A stretch of 64,000 nt of DNA, from the NCBI GenBank assembly GCA_023382535.1, contig JAHDWA010000042.1, positions 32,097 through 96,096 of the forward strand, written 5' to 3'. Made by a program: the position numbers and the translations under genes. Position 1 is the first letter of the stretch. Each line of letters starts with the position of its first letter. The notes under the pieces are model-generated. The model had not been told where the DNA came from. It ran no database searches and was given only the letters and a program-made list of their open reading frames with translations. The DNA is from Anaerolineae bacterium. GTDB lineage: Bacteria > Chloroflexota > Anaerolineae > 4572-78 > J111. Positions 44,143 to 53,477 of the stretch are shown piece by piece.

Positions 44143-44865
44143 ATGAAAACAAGCCAATATCTCCAAATCATCCGGCAAGATTGGTGGATAATTATCGCCA
44201 TCTTGCTCATAACTATGGGGGTGGGTCTGGCCTATAGTTACGCTCAACCCCCGGTTTACGAGGCCACGGCTACCTTTGTGGTGAACCCCAGCATGCGTAT
44301 TGCCGATACCTATGACCTGGTCTATACCATCAACACCCTGACTGCCCGAACCAGCCTGGCCACTACCTACTCAAACATCCTGGAAGGCCGCATTATTCTT
44401 GAGGACGCGGCTGACGTCCTTAACCTGCCACCCCAGCTAAGGGCCAGCTACAAAGTCACCTCGGTGGTCCTGCCCGACTCCAATGTTTTGCTGTTGCAGG
44501 TTGAGGGACCATCGCCGGATTTGGCCGCCGATCTGGCCAATGCTATCGGCACGGCTGGGCTTGAATATATTATGGATTTGCAAGAGGTTTACGAGTTACG
44601 CCGGCTCGATCCTGCTTTAGCCAATCCGGCGCCAATAGCTCCGGATCACCTCACCGATTTGCTGCTGGCGGCGACAGTTGGCCTGCTCGGCGGCCTGACC
44701 TTTGTCATTCTCCGCCGCATTTTAGCTCAGCCGGTTGGCCGGCAACGCCCTTTTATACTCAATCCGTCGCCTGCCAAAATTGACCTTTCAGAAACCGGGA
44801 ACGTGAAAAATGTTGGAAACAAAACCACCCGCCCAACTTACTTCGCTCCAAGCCAACCTGATTAG
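44143..44865 (+). CDS. Wzz-like chain-length/polysaccharide co-polymerase
   Basis: 240 residues with a membrane segment near each end (WIIIAILLITMGVGLAYSY and LLLAATVGLLGGLTFVIL) and a mostly helical external region between, as in Wzz/BexD-type proteins. It likely sets polymer length with the following polymerase. The gene overlaps the next by 56 bp. Only the length and layout support the call. Confidence 0.8.
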   Translation: MKTSQYLQIIRQDWWIIIAILLITMGVGLAYSYAQPPVYEATATFVVNPSMRIADTYDLVYTINTLTARTSLATTYSNILEGRIILEDAADVLNLPPQLRASYKVTSVVLPDSNVLLLQVEGPSPDLAADLANAIGTAGLEYIMDLQEVYELRRLDPALANPAPIAPDHLTDLLLAATVGLLGGLTFVILRRILAQPVGRQRPFILNPSPAKIDLSETGNVKNVGNKTTRPTYFAPSQPD

Positions 44866-46309
44866 CCTGTTCCTGGTCGGCATAGGCGTGAGTGTTTTAT
44901 TGGTGCTCAGTGTTGGCTACCGTCACACTGCTGTAGGTATCCTCGCCCTGGCCGGTTTATTGGCGGTAAGTTTAGGCGTAGCTATTTTGATGCGGCCCCA
45001 ACTGGGCGCGTATATTTTGGTACTGAGTGTCTTTACCAACGTGTCCAGCATCCTTACCGATCAAGGCTGGCCGGGCATCAATAAGCCGCTTATTGTTTTG
45101 GTCTTCCTGAGTATCCTGGCGCACCGTCTTTTAGCTGGTAAATCTCTGCTGCCTCTTAAATGGACGGAACGGTTTATGTTAGCTTATGGCGCTGCCTGGC
45201 TGGCTTCGACCTTTATTGCCCAAGATCAAGACCTGGCATTTGAGCAAGTGGTTAACTTTGGCAAGGATTTCGTGATTCTACTGTGCGTACTCTACCCCCT
45301 GGCCGCCCAACCACATAGCTGGAAACGCGCCATTTGGTTAATCACTATTGCGGCGACAGTTTTGGCTGCTCTGGGTGCTTACCAGGCCCTGACCGGTAAT
45401 ACCGACCAGACCTTTTGGGGATTTTCCAAGTTTATCCAAGGTCAAATCGTCGCCGGGGCTGAAGATCGCGGCCGTTTAAGTGGTCCCCTTGATGATCCGA
45501 ACTTTTATGGGCAAATTCTGGTGGCCGTCCTGCCGCTGGCCCTCTATCGTCTGTTGGATGAGCGGCAGCTTCTGGTGAAGTCTTTTGCGGGTCTATCATT
45601 CATTTTGCTAATTTTTGGCGTCCTCAATACCTACAGCCGGGGCGCTTTCCTGGCACTGCTGGTAATTCTGTTCCTGATTGCCCTTGAACGGCGGGTCAAC
45701 CTCTCGCTGCTGCTTTTAATCATCCTAACAACTTTGCTGCTCCGGCAGTTTTTGCCTACCGGTTTTACCGACCGGCTGGAAACTCTTTTCATTTTTACCG
45801 ATGAAGAGACAACGGTTCATTCCGATGTTTCTTTTCGAGGCCGCAGCAGTGAGGTCCAGACTGGGCTGAATATGTTTACCGACCATCCCTTCCTCGGCGT
45901 TGGCGTGGGCAATTATCCTGTTTTCTATCAGGAGTATGCCAGCCGGCTGGGGCTGGAGCAGCGCACCAGCGATAGAAAGGCTCATTCCTTATATGTGGAA
46001 ATTGCCGCCGAAACGGGCATGTTTGGCCTGGTTACGTTTGGGGGAGTGTTTGTGTCTCTTTTGACGGGATTAGTCCAGGCCCGCCGGAAGTTAAAAGCCC
46101 TGGCAGAATATCCCCAATGGGCTGGCTGGATTACGTCGGTACAAATGAGTATCATCGCTTACCTGATCAGCAGCTTTTTCCTGCACGGTGACTATCTCCG
46201 TTACTTATGGTTGTTAGTGGCCCTGGGAGTTGCCCTGATTCACTTAGCCGATCATCTGTCGAAAAAGGCTCAATCCCAATCAGTCGAAGGAGGCCTGGCC
46301 GTCGCATGA
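44810..46309 (+). CDS. O-antigen ligase/Wzy-type polymerase
   Basis: 499 residues with at least ten hydrophobic segments. The large external loop has SFRGRSSEVQTGLNMFTDHP and FLGVGVGNYP, the signature of the WaaL/Wzy O-antigen ligase family. It joins lipid-linked repeat units or ligates the chain. It begins inside the Wzz gene and ends overlapping the flippase gene by 4 bp. Confidence 0.88.
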   Translation: MLETKPPAQLTSLQANLISLFLVGIGVSVLLVLSVGYRHTAVGILALAGLLAVSLGVAILMRPQLGAYILVLSVFTNVSSILTDQGWPGINKPLIVLVFLSILAHRLLAGKSLLPLKWTERFMLAYGAAWLASTFIAQDQDLAFEQVVNFGKDFVILLCVLYPLAAQPHSWKRAIWLITIAATVLAALGAYQALTGNTDQTFWGFSKFIQGQIVAGAEDRGRLSGPLDDPNFYGQILVAVLPLALYRLLDERQLLVKSFAGLSFILLIFGVLNTYSRGAFLALLVILFLIALERRVNLSLLLLIILTTLLLRQFLPTGFTDRLETLFIFTDEETTVHSDVSFRGRSSEVQTGLNMFTDHPFLGVGVGNYPVFYQEYASRLGLEQRTSDRKAHSLYVEIAAETGMFGLVTFGGVFVSLLTGLVQARRKLKALAEYPQWAGWITSVQMSIIAYLISSFFLHGDYLRYLWLLVALGVALIHLADHLSKKAQSQSVEGGLAVA

Positions 46310-47835
46310 CCTTCAATCCCTCCCGGCCAGACAAACAGCACCTGGCGCGGCAGGCTGGGCAAGCCGTTTTTTGGAACTATGCCTCCTTTGGCCTGGGCAA
46401 AGCCATGGTTTTTTTGACTACCACCCTTTTGGCCCGCCTGTTAACCCCGGCCGATTTTGGGGTGATGGCCTTCGCCGTTCTGGCGGTTAACTACCTTTCC
46501 ATTCTTAAAGATCTGGGTCTGGGAGCGGCCTTGATCCAGCGCCGCCAAAATGTAGAAGAAGCTGCCGATACCGTTTTTACGCTTAATCTCCTGTTAGCTT
46601 CTGGCCTGACGCTGTTGGGGATAGGGGTCGCGCCGTTTATTGCTGCTTACTTTAATGAACCACTGGTTACTCCCATTTTACGCCTGCTAAGCTTCAGCTT
46701 TGTGTTGAATGCTTTAAGTGATACTCATATCGTGCGGCTTCAGCGCGAGCTAAATTTCCGGCGCAAGTTAATCCCCGATATAGGCTACTCGATTATCAAA
46801 GGCGTGGTTTCAATTGGCTTGGCCCTGGCTGGTTATGGGGTCTGGGCTTTGGTCATCGGCCAATTGGTGAGCGCCGTGGCTACGGTGATTTTGGCCTGGT
46901 CCGTTTTCCCCTGGCGACCCCGGCTGACTGTCAGGAGGGACTTAGCCAAAACGATGTTGAGTTTTGGTTTGTCAATGACCGGTATTCAGGCGCTCACCAC
47001 TCTCATTGATAACCTGGATTATCTCATTGTCGGCCGGTTCTTTGGCAATACGGCCCTCGGCATCTACACCCTGGCCTATCGGCTGCCTGAGCTGTTAGTG
47101 CTAAACATGTTGTGGGTGATGGCCAAGGTTATTTTCCCTACTTATGCCGCGGTGCAAGACCAACCTGATACCCTGCGCCAGGGTTTTCTAACCGTAGTGC
47201 GTTTTGTGGGAATGTTTACGGTTCCAATCTGTTTGGGCCTGATGCTGGCCGCCGAACCCCTGGTGCAGGTCATTTTTGGTGAAAAATGGCTGGCAGCGAT
47301 CCCGGTGGTGCGAGTTCTGGCTCTGTTCGCGCTGGTCAGCTCTATTGCTTTTAATGTGGGCGACATCTATAAGGCTGTGGGCCGGACCGATATTTTAATT
47401 AAACTGGGTCTGGCGAAACTGGTCCTGCTGGTTCCAGCTTTGTGGTATGGCGCTCAATATGGCCTGGTCGGTGTGGCCGTGGGCCATGTAGTAGCTGCAA
47501 CGATCGTCATGGGGCTGCGTTTGTGGGTCGCCACCTGGTTTGTCCAGGTTAAGATAGAGGATATTCTCCGGCAACTCATGCCCGCGTTCTGGGGAGGCTT
47601 GGCCCTAACGTTGTTGGTCCTGCCCACCTTGTATTTAACCAGCGCCGTCCTGCCCCTGGTCCGCTTATTGCTGGTGAGCATGATGGGTGGGTTGGCTTAT
47701 CTGGCTGTTTTGTGGCTGTTAGAGGGGAAACTGCTACTCAAGGCAGGCCGCTTGATGGGCTTGCCCGGTTTAGCTTCCAAATCGTCGGTTCCTTCCCTGG
47801 CTTTGCGTTCTGCACGGGATGCTGAGGTGAATTAG
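46306..47835 (+). CDS. Polysaccharide flippase (Wzx/MVF type)
   Basis: 509 residues with about 13-14 hydrophobic segments and features of the lipopolysaccharide flippase group (WNYASFGLGKAMVFLTTTLL, LARLLTPADFG, DNLDYLIVGRFFGNTALGIY). It translocates undecaprenyl-linked oligosaccharides to the outer face. Start ATG 46306 is chosen by the 4-bp overlap with the ligase gene and GAAGGAGG upstream; an upstream frame to 46207 lies inside the ligase gene. Confidence 0.9.
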   Translation: MTFNPSRPDKQHLARQAGQAVFWNYASFGLGKAMVFLTTTLLARLLTPADFGVMAFAVLAVNYLSILKDLGLGAALIQRRQNVEEAADTVFTLNLLLASGLTLLGIGVAPFIAAYFNEPLVTPILRLLSFSFVLNALSDTHIVRLQRELNFRRKLIPDIGYSIIKGVVSIGLALAGYGVWALVIGQLVSAVATVILAWSVFPWRPRLTVRRDLAKTMLSFGLSMTGIQALTTLIDNLDYLIVGRFFGNTALGIYTLAYRLPELLVLNMLWVMAKVIFPTYAAVQDQPDTLRQGFLTVVRFVGMFTVPICLGLMLAAEPLVQVIFGEKWLAAIPVVRVLALFALVSSIAFNVGDIYKAVGRTDILIKLGLAKLVLLVPALWYGAQYGLVGVAVGHVVAATIVMGLRLWVATWFVQVKIEDILRQLMPAFWGGLALTLLVLPTLYLTSAVLPLVRLLLVSMMGGLAYLAVLWLLEGKLLLKAGRLMGLPGLASKSSVPSLALRSARDAEVN

Positions 47836-47862
47836 GTATACATTTGCTGTGGAGTGATAAGC

Positions 47863-50253
47863 ATGAAGAAACACTGCTATAAACTTTTAGTAATGGGCTG
47901 CCTGGGGTTACTTTTCATAACGCAGCTTTACCTGGCTGTATCGCCCGGCTATGCCCAAACCCCGGAGCCAGCGCCGGCAGCCCTTGTGACGCCGGTCGCC
48001 CCGGTTACGGCCGTACCCCCGGAGCAGAGCCAGGCGGGGGTCAGCGAAGTTACCTTTACCCTGCTCGAGCAACCTACCATGGAACTACGCTCTCCCATTG
48101 ACCAGCAATCATTTTCTTTCAATATCCCGTACCGCTGGACCGTTATCGGGGGCGAGAGCTACCTGGAAGTGCATTATGACCTGCAATACGAGACCGCTGA
48201 ACCCGCGGGTCCGGCCAGGGTGGGTTCAATCAACGCGATGGTCAATATCTACTATAATGACACGTTGTTAACCGCGTTTATCCCCACCGAAGGCATGAAC
48301 CAAGCCCTACGCCTGCCCCTTCCGCATGAGGCTATCGGCAACCCCGCCCAGAGTAGGCATCAAGTCCGCTTTAGTTTCTTTAGCGGGAATTGTGATGAGT
48401 TTCAAGAAGAGGCGATCTTTGTCGTCCACGACCACTCTTTTATCCACTTCAACTATGAGCTGGCGCCGCTGCAAATTAACCTGGCTGACTTTCCCCAGCC
48501 CCTGGTGCAAGATCTCTTTGAACCGGAGTCGGTTCTCTTGATTATCCCTGACGAGTACAGCGAAAGCGATTTAGCGGCGGCTGCCTCGATTGCCGCCACC
48601 CTGGGTCATCGCACTTTTAATGAAGTAACTTCGGACATCATTACCGCCAGTGAGGCTACGCCGGAACGGTTAGCCCAAAGCAGCGCTATTATTATCGGTC
48701 AACCCCAGACAAACACTTTCATAGGGGACCTCTACCAGCGCAACCGCCTGCCCACTACCCTTACCCCGGATGGTTCGGCTATTACCGGCCCGGCCAATCA
48801 GCCCATTCTGCCGGATGATGGCGTCCTGCAGGAGATTCTATCCGATTACAGCCCCGATCATGTTTACCTCGTCGTTACCGGCGCTAACGAGGCCGCCGTA
48901 ACCCATGCCGCTCAGGCGCTTTCAGTCTCGATGCCGCGTTATGGCTTTACCGGCGATTTAGTCGTTATCTCAGAGTTCCACGAAATCCTCGCGGAAACCA
49001 CGCCCCCATCCAGCGACGTTTTTAGCCTGTCCGAACTGGGTTTCAAAGATACAACCCTTTCCGGCATTGATGCTCAGCGCGCGTCGGTCCGCTTTTTTAT
49101 ACCCTCCAATTGGCGTATCACGGACAAGCCCAGACTTCTTCTATCCTATGCCCACTCTACCATGCTGCGTTTGGGAGCTTCCAGTTTGATTATTAAACTC
49201 AATAATGAGCCTGTCGGCAGCGCGCCTATTGATCAAACAGTTCTGGGCGAACGCCAGGCAGTTATTGAATTGCCTAAATCCGACCTGCGATTGGGCGCTT
49301 ATAACCGGCTGGAATTTGAATCGAGCCTGAGCATAGAACTGCCTGAGTGCGCGCTCCCTGACCTGGATTTAGCCTGGCTGCGGATCAATGACACCAGCCA
49401 ACTGGAACTGCCGCACACTGAGACCGAAGAACAAGATATTCTGGCTTCGCTCGACGTGCCCCTCACCCCCTTTGCTTCGCGCTCGGACCTGGGCGACACC
49501 TGGTTTTCGCTGCCTGAGAAGCCTACCCGGGAAGAATTAGCGGGACTGATTCGTCTGGCTGGCTGGCTGGGTAATTTGAGCAAAGGAGCTGGCTTTGTGC
49601 CTCGTGTTTCACTGGGCGTGGTTAGCGATACCACCCGCCTTGAGCAGTATCACGTCATTGTTCTTGGCCGGCCGACGACCAATCCTCTCCTGGCTGAAAT
49701 AAACGATAATTTGCCGCAGCCTTTTGTGCCGAATGAAGATAATTTGCGCCAGGAAGTGGGTAATGTAGTTTACCGCCTGCCTGACAAGTTTAGCCTGGGC
49801 CTGTTACAGGTTTTACCGGCCCCCTGGAATCCGGGCAAGAAAGTAATATTGGCCATTACGGGGACTACTCCTGAAGGAGTCGGATGGGCCATTAACGCCT
49901 TGACTGACGACACAATTTACTACAACGACTTGAGAGGCGATGTGGCCTTTATCCGGGCAGAGCGGGTCGAGTCTTTCGACTCAGCCAAATTTATCCGGGG
50001 CCCGCTGGCTAGTGCAGTTGAGGCTGTAACGGAGCCGCCAGAAGAGGTAGCCTTGGAGATGGTACCGACTCCGGTTCCGCCACCCAGCACCCCGGCGCCG
50101 CAAACTGAAGTGGAGCTTCCCGAAAAGTATTTACCCCAAAACCCCACTTCGCAAACCAATGTCAACCTGCTGACTTTAGGATTAATTGTAGCCGGACTCG
50201 TGGTCGCCGGCCTGGGCAACTTTCTGAACCGGCGTAAAGCCAAAAGCCATTAA
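47863..50253 (+). CDS. BcsB-like secreted/membrane protein without BcsA
   Basis: About 796 residues: N-terminal signal (LVMGCLGLLFITQLYL), a large beta-rich external region in two similar halves, and one C-terminal membrane helix (LLTLGLIVAGLVVAGLGNFL) with a positive end. Features of the BcsB family include NAMVNIYYNDTLL, the PLPHEAIG stretch and VRFFIPSNWRITDKPRLLLS. In cellulose synthases BcsB guides the chain in the periplasm. No BcsA is found here. GGAG precedes ATG 47863. Confidence 0.8.
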   Translation: MKKHCYKLLVMGCLGLLFITQLYLAVSPGYAQTPEPAPAALVTPVAPVTAVPPEQSQAGVSEVTFTLLEQPTMELRSPIDQQSFSFNIPYRWTVIGGESYLEVHYDLQYETAEPAGPARVGSINAMVNIYYNDTLLTAFIPTEGMNQALRLPLPHEAIGNPAQSRHQVRFSFFSGNCDEFQEEAIFVVHDHSFIHFNYELAPLQINLADFPQPLVQDLFEPESVLLIIPDEYSESDLAAAASIAATLGHRTFNEVTSDIITASEATPERLAQSSAIIIGQPQTNTFIGDLYQRNRLPTTLTPDGSAITGPANQPILPDDGVLQEILSDYSPDHVYLVVTGANEAAVTHAAQALSVSMPRYGFTGDLVVISEFHEILAETTPPSSDVFSLSELGFKDTTLSGIDAQRASVRFFIPSNWRITDKPRLLLSYAHSTMLRLGASSLIIKLNNEPVGSAPIDQTVLGERQAVIELPKSDLRLGAYNRLEFESSLSIELPECALPDLDLAWLRINDTSQLELPHTETEEQDILASLDVPLTPFASRSDLGDTWFSLPEKPTREELAGLIRLAGWLGNLSKGAGFVPRVSLGVVSDTTRLEQYHVIVLGRPTTNPLLAEINDNLPQPFVPNEDNLRQEVGNVVYRLPDKFSLGLLQVLPAPWNPGKKVILAITGTTPEGVGWAINALTDDTIYYNDLRGDVAFIRAERVESFDSAKFIRGPLASAVEAVTEPPEEVALEMVPTPVPPPSTPAPQTEVELPEKYLPQNPTSQTNVNLLTLGLIVAGLVVAGLGNFLNRRKAKSH

Positions 50254-50462
50254 AACAAGGACTTTCAAAGCCAGCTCAAAGCTGGTCTGCCGGCAGGAAG
50301 CCTTGCCGCGGGTGCGTCCCAAATTTACGAACCCGCCTGATTTTTGGGACACCCGCGCGTGCGGCTCTGACCTGTGTCGTTCTCGGTCGCCAACTTGCTC
50401 TAAGCAGCCAACGGTAAGTAAGTCCTCAACATTACTGTTGGTATTCAGAGGAGAAAGGTACG

Positions 50463-52268
50463 GTGTTGAAAATTTCGGATAGTGAACGACCCTATGCCAT
50501 CGTGATTGGTCTTGATTGTGATATGTGGGGCTGGCCCCTCCCGGCCAACCGGGAGCAGCAGCACCGAGGCGTCAAGTGGCTCCATGTGCGGCGGGATGGG
50601 CCAGTCGCTTTAACTCGTTGGCGGCAGGGCAGCCTGACCCATAAGGAACGGTGGCGCTCTTACCAGGGATCAAAGGTAGAGGCCGTATTTTCCTGGCGCG
50701 ATCTCTGGCCCTTTTTGGCTGAGGTGGAGGAGTTCGTGTACCGGCTATTCCGTAATCTCGGACGGCGTTTCCACTTGCTGCGGAAACCCTTTGGCTCAAC
50801 TTCACCATCACGGCCGCTTCATCCTTTGGTCTGGCTGTTTGTGAGCGCCCTGTCGCTGCTGGCTGCCTGCGCTCCAACGGTAGAAAGCCGTCCTAAAGCT
50901 GAGCCTCTGGCAAAAGTTTCTCAGCCCAAAACCAGCCCTGTCCGGACCATTTACCCGGAGCAGTTAGCCGGTTACATTCCCAACCCAGGCATGGGCTGGC
51001 AAGACACCCAGCGCCACAACAAACGCTTTGAGGAGACGGTAGCTTACAAACGCTTTAACTGGAACGCCCTGAACCCAGCGGAGGGTGTTTTCGATTGGAG
51101 TCTTATTGAAAAGTTGCGGAGCGATACACTGCCCGCCGGCAGCGACTTCAGCTTCCGTATCCGCACCGCGCAGCCTCCGCCCTGGGGCGAAGGCCAAACC
51201 ATGCCGGGCTGGTTAGTTAAACAGGGCGCCTTCATTACCGACGGTCACAGCGAGGTCGCGGGCGTCAGAAGTACCGAGCCGGTCTATAACGGCTGCCTCT
51301 TTCTGGAAGCGCACAGCCAATTCATCGAGGCTCTGCGCCAGCATTATGACGGCGACCCGGCGGTTGCCTTTATAGACATCGGTTCATACGGGACCTACGG
51401 CGAGTGGGACTCGGAGCAGTATGACGAGGAACCCGGCTCGCTGGATTGGCATGCCCGCCGGCGCATCATTGATATGTACCTTGGCGGCCAGGGTATGCGG
51501 CCCTGCCTGAACTCTGACAAGCAAATTGAGCATATACTCTACAGTTACACCGGTTTTCAACATACTCAACTGGTTATGCCCTACACGCCGATGTTTGCCG
51601 ACTCACTGCGTTATGCGCTCAACCGCCGCGAGGACATCGGTATCCGGCACGACGCGCTTGGCTCAGCCAAGCACCAGCAGAGATACAGCCGGGAAATCGG
51701 AACCTGGGTGGAAGAGCGATGGCCCCACGCCCCCATCGTTTTTGAGCTGACCTCTAAGGCCGATACCCCCGAGTCCCTGCGCCGCGCGCGTGATTTTGCC
51801 CAGGAAATGCACGCTTCCCTCGTTCACGATAATCTCACCGGCCGGGGCAGCGATAAATTGCTCGAGGACCTGCTGGCAGTAGTCGGTTACCGCTTTGTGC
51901 TTCGGGCGATCACCTACACTTCGGAAGTTAGCCCTGGCGATACCCTTTCCGTTGAAATGACCTGGCGGAACACCGGAGTTGCCCCGCTCTACCGTGAAAC
52001 TTACCCTCTCGTCTTATCGCTGACTGACGCTCAGGGTCAGCCCGTGCTGGAGCAGCAACTGGAGCCGAAGCTACAGGATTGGCTGCCGGGAAAGACGATT
52101 TCCTTACCGGCCAGATTATCTCTTCCGGCTACCTTTCCGCCCGGCCAATACCATTTGCGACTGGCCTTTGTTGACCCGGTTACCCGGCAGTCCGTTCTGG
52201 CGCTGGCCATCACTGGCCGGGATGAAGCGGGACGTTATTTAATTGGACCGGTAAATGTTGTTCGTTAA
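50463..52268 (+). CDS. DUF4832-like secreted protein
   Basis: 601 residues. A TIM-barrel-like domain (about 165-480) has GYIPNPGMGWQDTQRHNKRF, FIDIGSYGTYGEW and HDNLTG, the marks of the DUF4832/DUF4874 group seen with glycoside hydrolases in polysaccharide loci. A C-terminal beta-sandwich follows (GDTLSVEMTWRNTGVAPLY). A lipobox-like stretch (VWLFVSALSLLAAC) lies at about 120-135, so roughly the first 115 residues are unusual: either the true start is later or the gene has an added 5' segment. GTG 50463 is the first start behind GGAG. Confidence 0.7.
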   Translation: MLKISDSERPYAIVIGLDCDMWGWPLPANREQQHRGVKWLHVRRDGPVALTRWRQGSLTHKERWRSYQGSKVEAVFSWRDLWPFLAEVEEFVYRLFRNLGRRFHLLRKPFGSTSPSRPLHPLVWLFVSALSLLAACAPTVESRPKAEPLAKVSQPKTSPVRTIYPEQLAGYIPNPGMGWQDTQRHNKRFEETVAYKRFNWNALNPAEGVFDWSLIEKLRSDTLPAGSDFSFRIRTAQPPPWGEGQTMPGWLVKQGAFITDGHSEVAGVRSTEPVYNGCLFLEAHSQFIEALRQHYDGDPAVAFIDIGSYGTYGEWDSEQYDEEPGSLDWHARRRIIDMYLGGQGMRPCLNSDKQIEHILYSYTGFQHTQLVMPYTPMFADSLRYALNRREDIGIRHDALGSAKHQQRYSREIGTWVEERWPHAPIVFELTSKADTPESLRRARDFAQEMHASLVHDNLTGRGSDKLLEDLLAVVGYRFVLRAITYTSEVSPGDTLSVEMTWRNTGVAPLYRETYPLVLSLTDAQGQPVLEQQLEPKLQDWLPGKTISLPARLSLPATFPPGQYHLRLAFVDPVTRQSVLALAITGRDEAGRYLIGPVNVVR

Positions 52269-52274
52269 AGAAAC

Positions 52275-53477
52275 ATGAAGATGGAAAACCTGACCTTATC
52301 TTATCTGAGTTCTCAAACGGTGGCCGAAGCTGTCCTGGCCCATTTGTGGCAGCAGCGTGCCTCTCGTACCCCGCCCCTTCCGCACTTGACCGGGCCGCCG
52401 CTTTTATTAGAAAAGCTGTGGAGCACCCTCTATTTTCTCACCGTGGTTGATGTGGGAGAGCGGCATGAACTGGTGGCTAAAATTGCTCGTTTTCCCGACC
52501 AGACCAGCCCGGAAGTTTCCTGGCAATCCGAAGAACTGCTGATGCGAGGCCGGCGTGAGTTCGACACCCTGACCCGCGTCTTCCATCACTTCGCTCAGCA
52601 GCCGGACCCGACTCTAACCGCACTGCATCCCCGCGCTTATTTGCCAAAGATCAACGCGGTGGTCATGGACTTTGTCAGCGGCCGGGCCTTTTACGATGAA
52701 TGTTTTACCGGCCGGGGAATCCTGACGGGCCGAGGGCGACGCCGTGCCCTCCAAATCATGGAGCGGGTGGGGCGCTGGCTGCGCTGGTTTCATCATCTTC
52801 CCCTCGAACATGTCCCCCCGGAACGTGTTTTTGGCCCGGCTCATACATTTGAAGCCCTCCTGGCAGCGGTAGAGAATCTGCGTGCTTTGGGGGTAAATCC
52901 TGAAGCCTGGCCCCGTTGGGTCGAAACGCTGGCAACTCTCCGGCAAATTAATCACCACGAGCAGGTCTGGACCCATGGCGATTTTCACCTGCGCAACGTG
53001 TTAGTTGTTCAGCCGGGTGACAGCGTGCTGGGTCTGGATACAGCTTTGGAACGGGTAGATAGTCCCTACCTGGATTTGGGTAAATTTATCGCCGATTTGA
53101 AGACACGGCGCGGTATGCTTCTGAGCGGCGGCCTGCTGCCGCCACCCGCTGTCAGCCGCGCTTTAATCCGGGCTTTTTTGACCGGCTACCTGGCCGGACA
53201 GGAGGTGGCTCTGCTGCCGCTGACGCTTTACGAGGGGCGTTTTATTTTTGAAAAGTGGGTCCAAAGCCTGAATGTAATCCGGGAAACCTTTCGGGGCCGG
53301 GCTGCGCCCATGGGGACTGCCCTGCGCACTCTGCTGATCAATCCTGCTTTTTGCCGTATTGTTAACCGTTGGCTGGACACGGTCAGGGCCGCCGGAGATG
53401 CCCGGCCTGATCCTTACGGCATACAAACAGCAACTTATGGCAACTATGAAACAAAAGCGTATTATCTGGCTGATTGA
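52275..53477 (+). CDS. Aminoglycoside-phosphotransferase-fold kinase
   Basis: 400 residues. The catalytic loop WTHGDFHLRNVLV (Asp near 236, Asn near 241) and the following GLDTALERVDSPYLDLGKFI, with Asp near 253, define the APH/choline-kinase fold. It probably phosphorylates a sugar or a small molecule used in polymer modification. It starts 6 bp after the preceding stop and overlaps the glycosyltransferase gene by about 41 bp. Confidence 0.82.
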   Translation: MKMENLTLSYLSSQTVAEAVLAHLWQQRASRTPPLPHLTGPPLLLEKLWSTLYFLTVVDVGERHELVAKIARFPDQTSPEVSWQSEELLMRGRREFDTLTRVFHHFAQQPDPTLTALHPRAYLPKINAVVMDFVSGRAFYDECFTGRGILTGRGRRRALQIMERVGRWLRWFHHLPLEHVPPERVFGPAHTFEALLAAVENLRALGVNPEAWPRWVETLATLRQINHHEQVWTHGDFHLRNVLVVQPGDSVLGLDTALERVDSPYLDLGKFIADLKTRRGMLLSGGLLPPPAVSRALIRAFLTGYLAGQEVALLPLTLYEGRFIFEKWVQSLNVIRETFRGRAAPMGTALRTLLINPAFCRIVNRWLDTVRAAGDARPDPYGIQTATYGNYETKAYYLAD

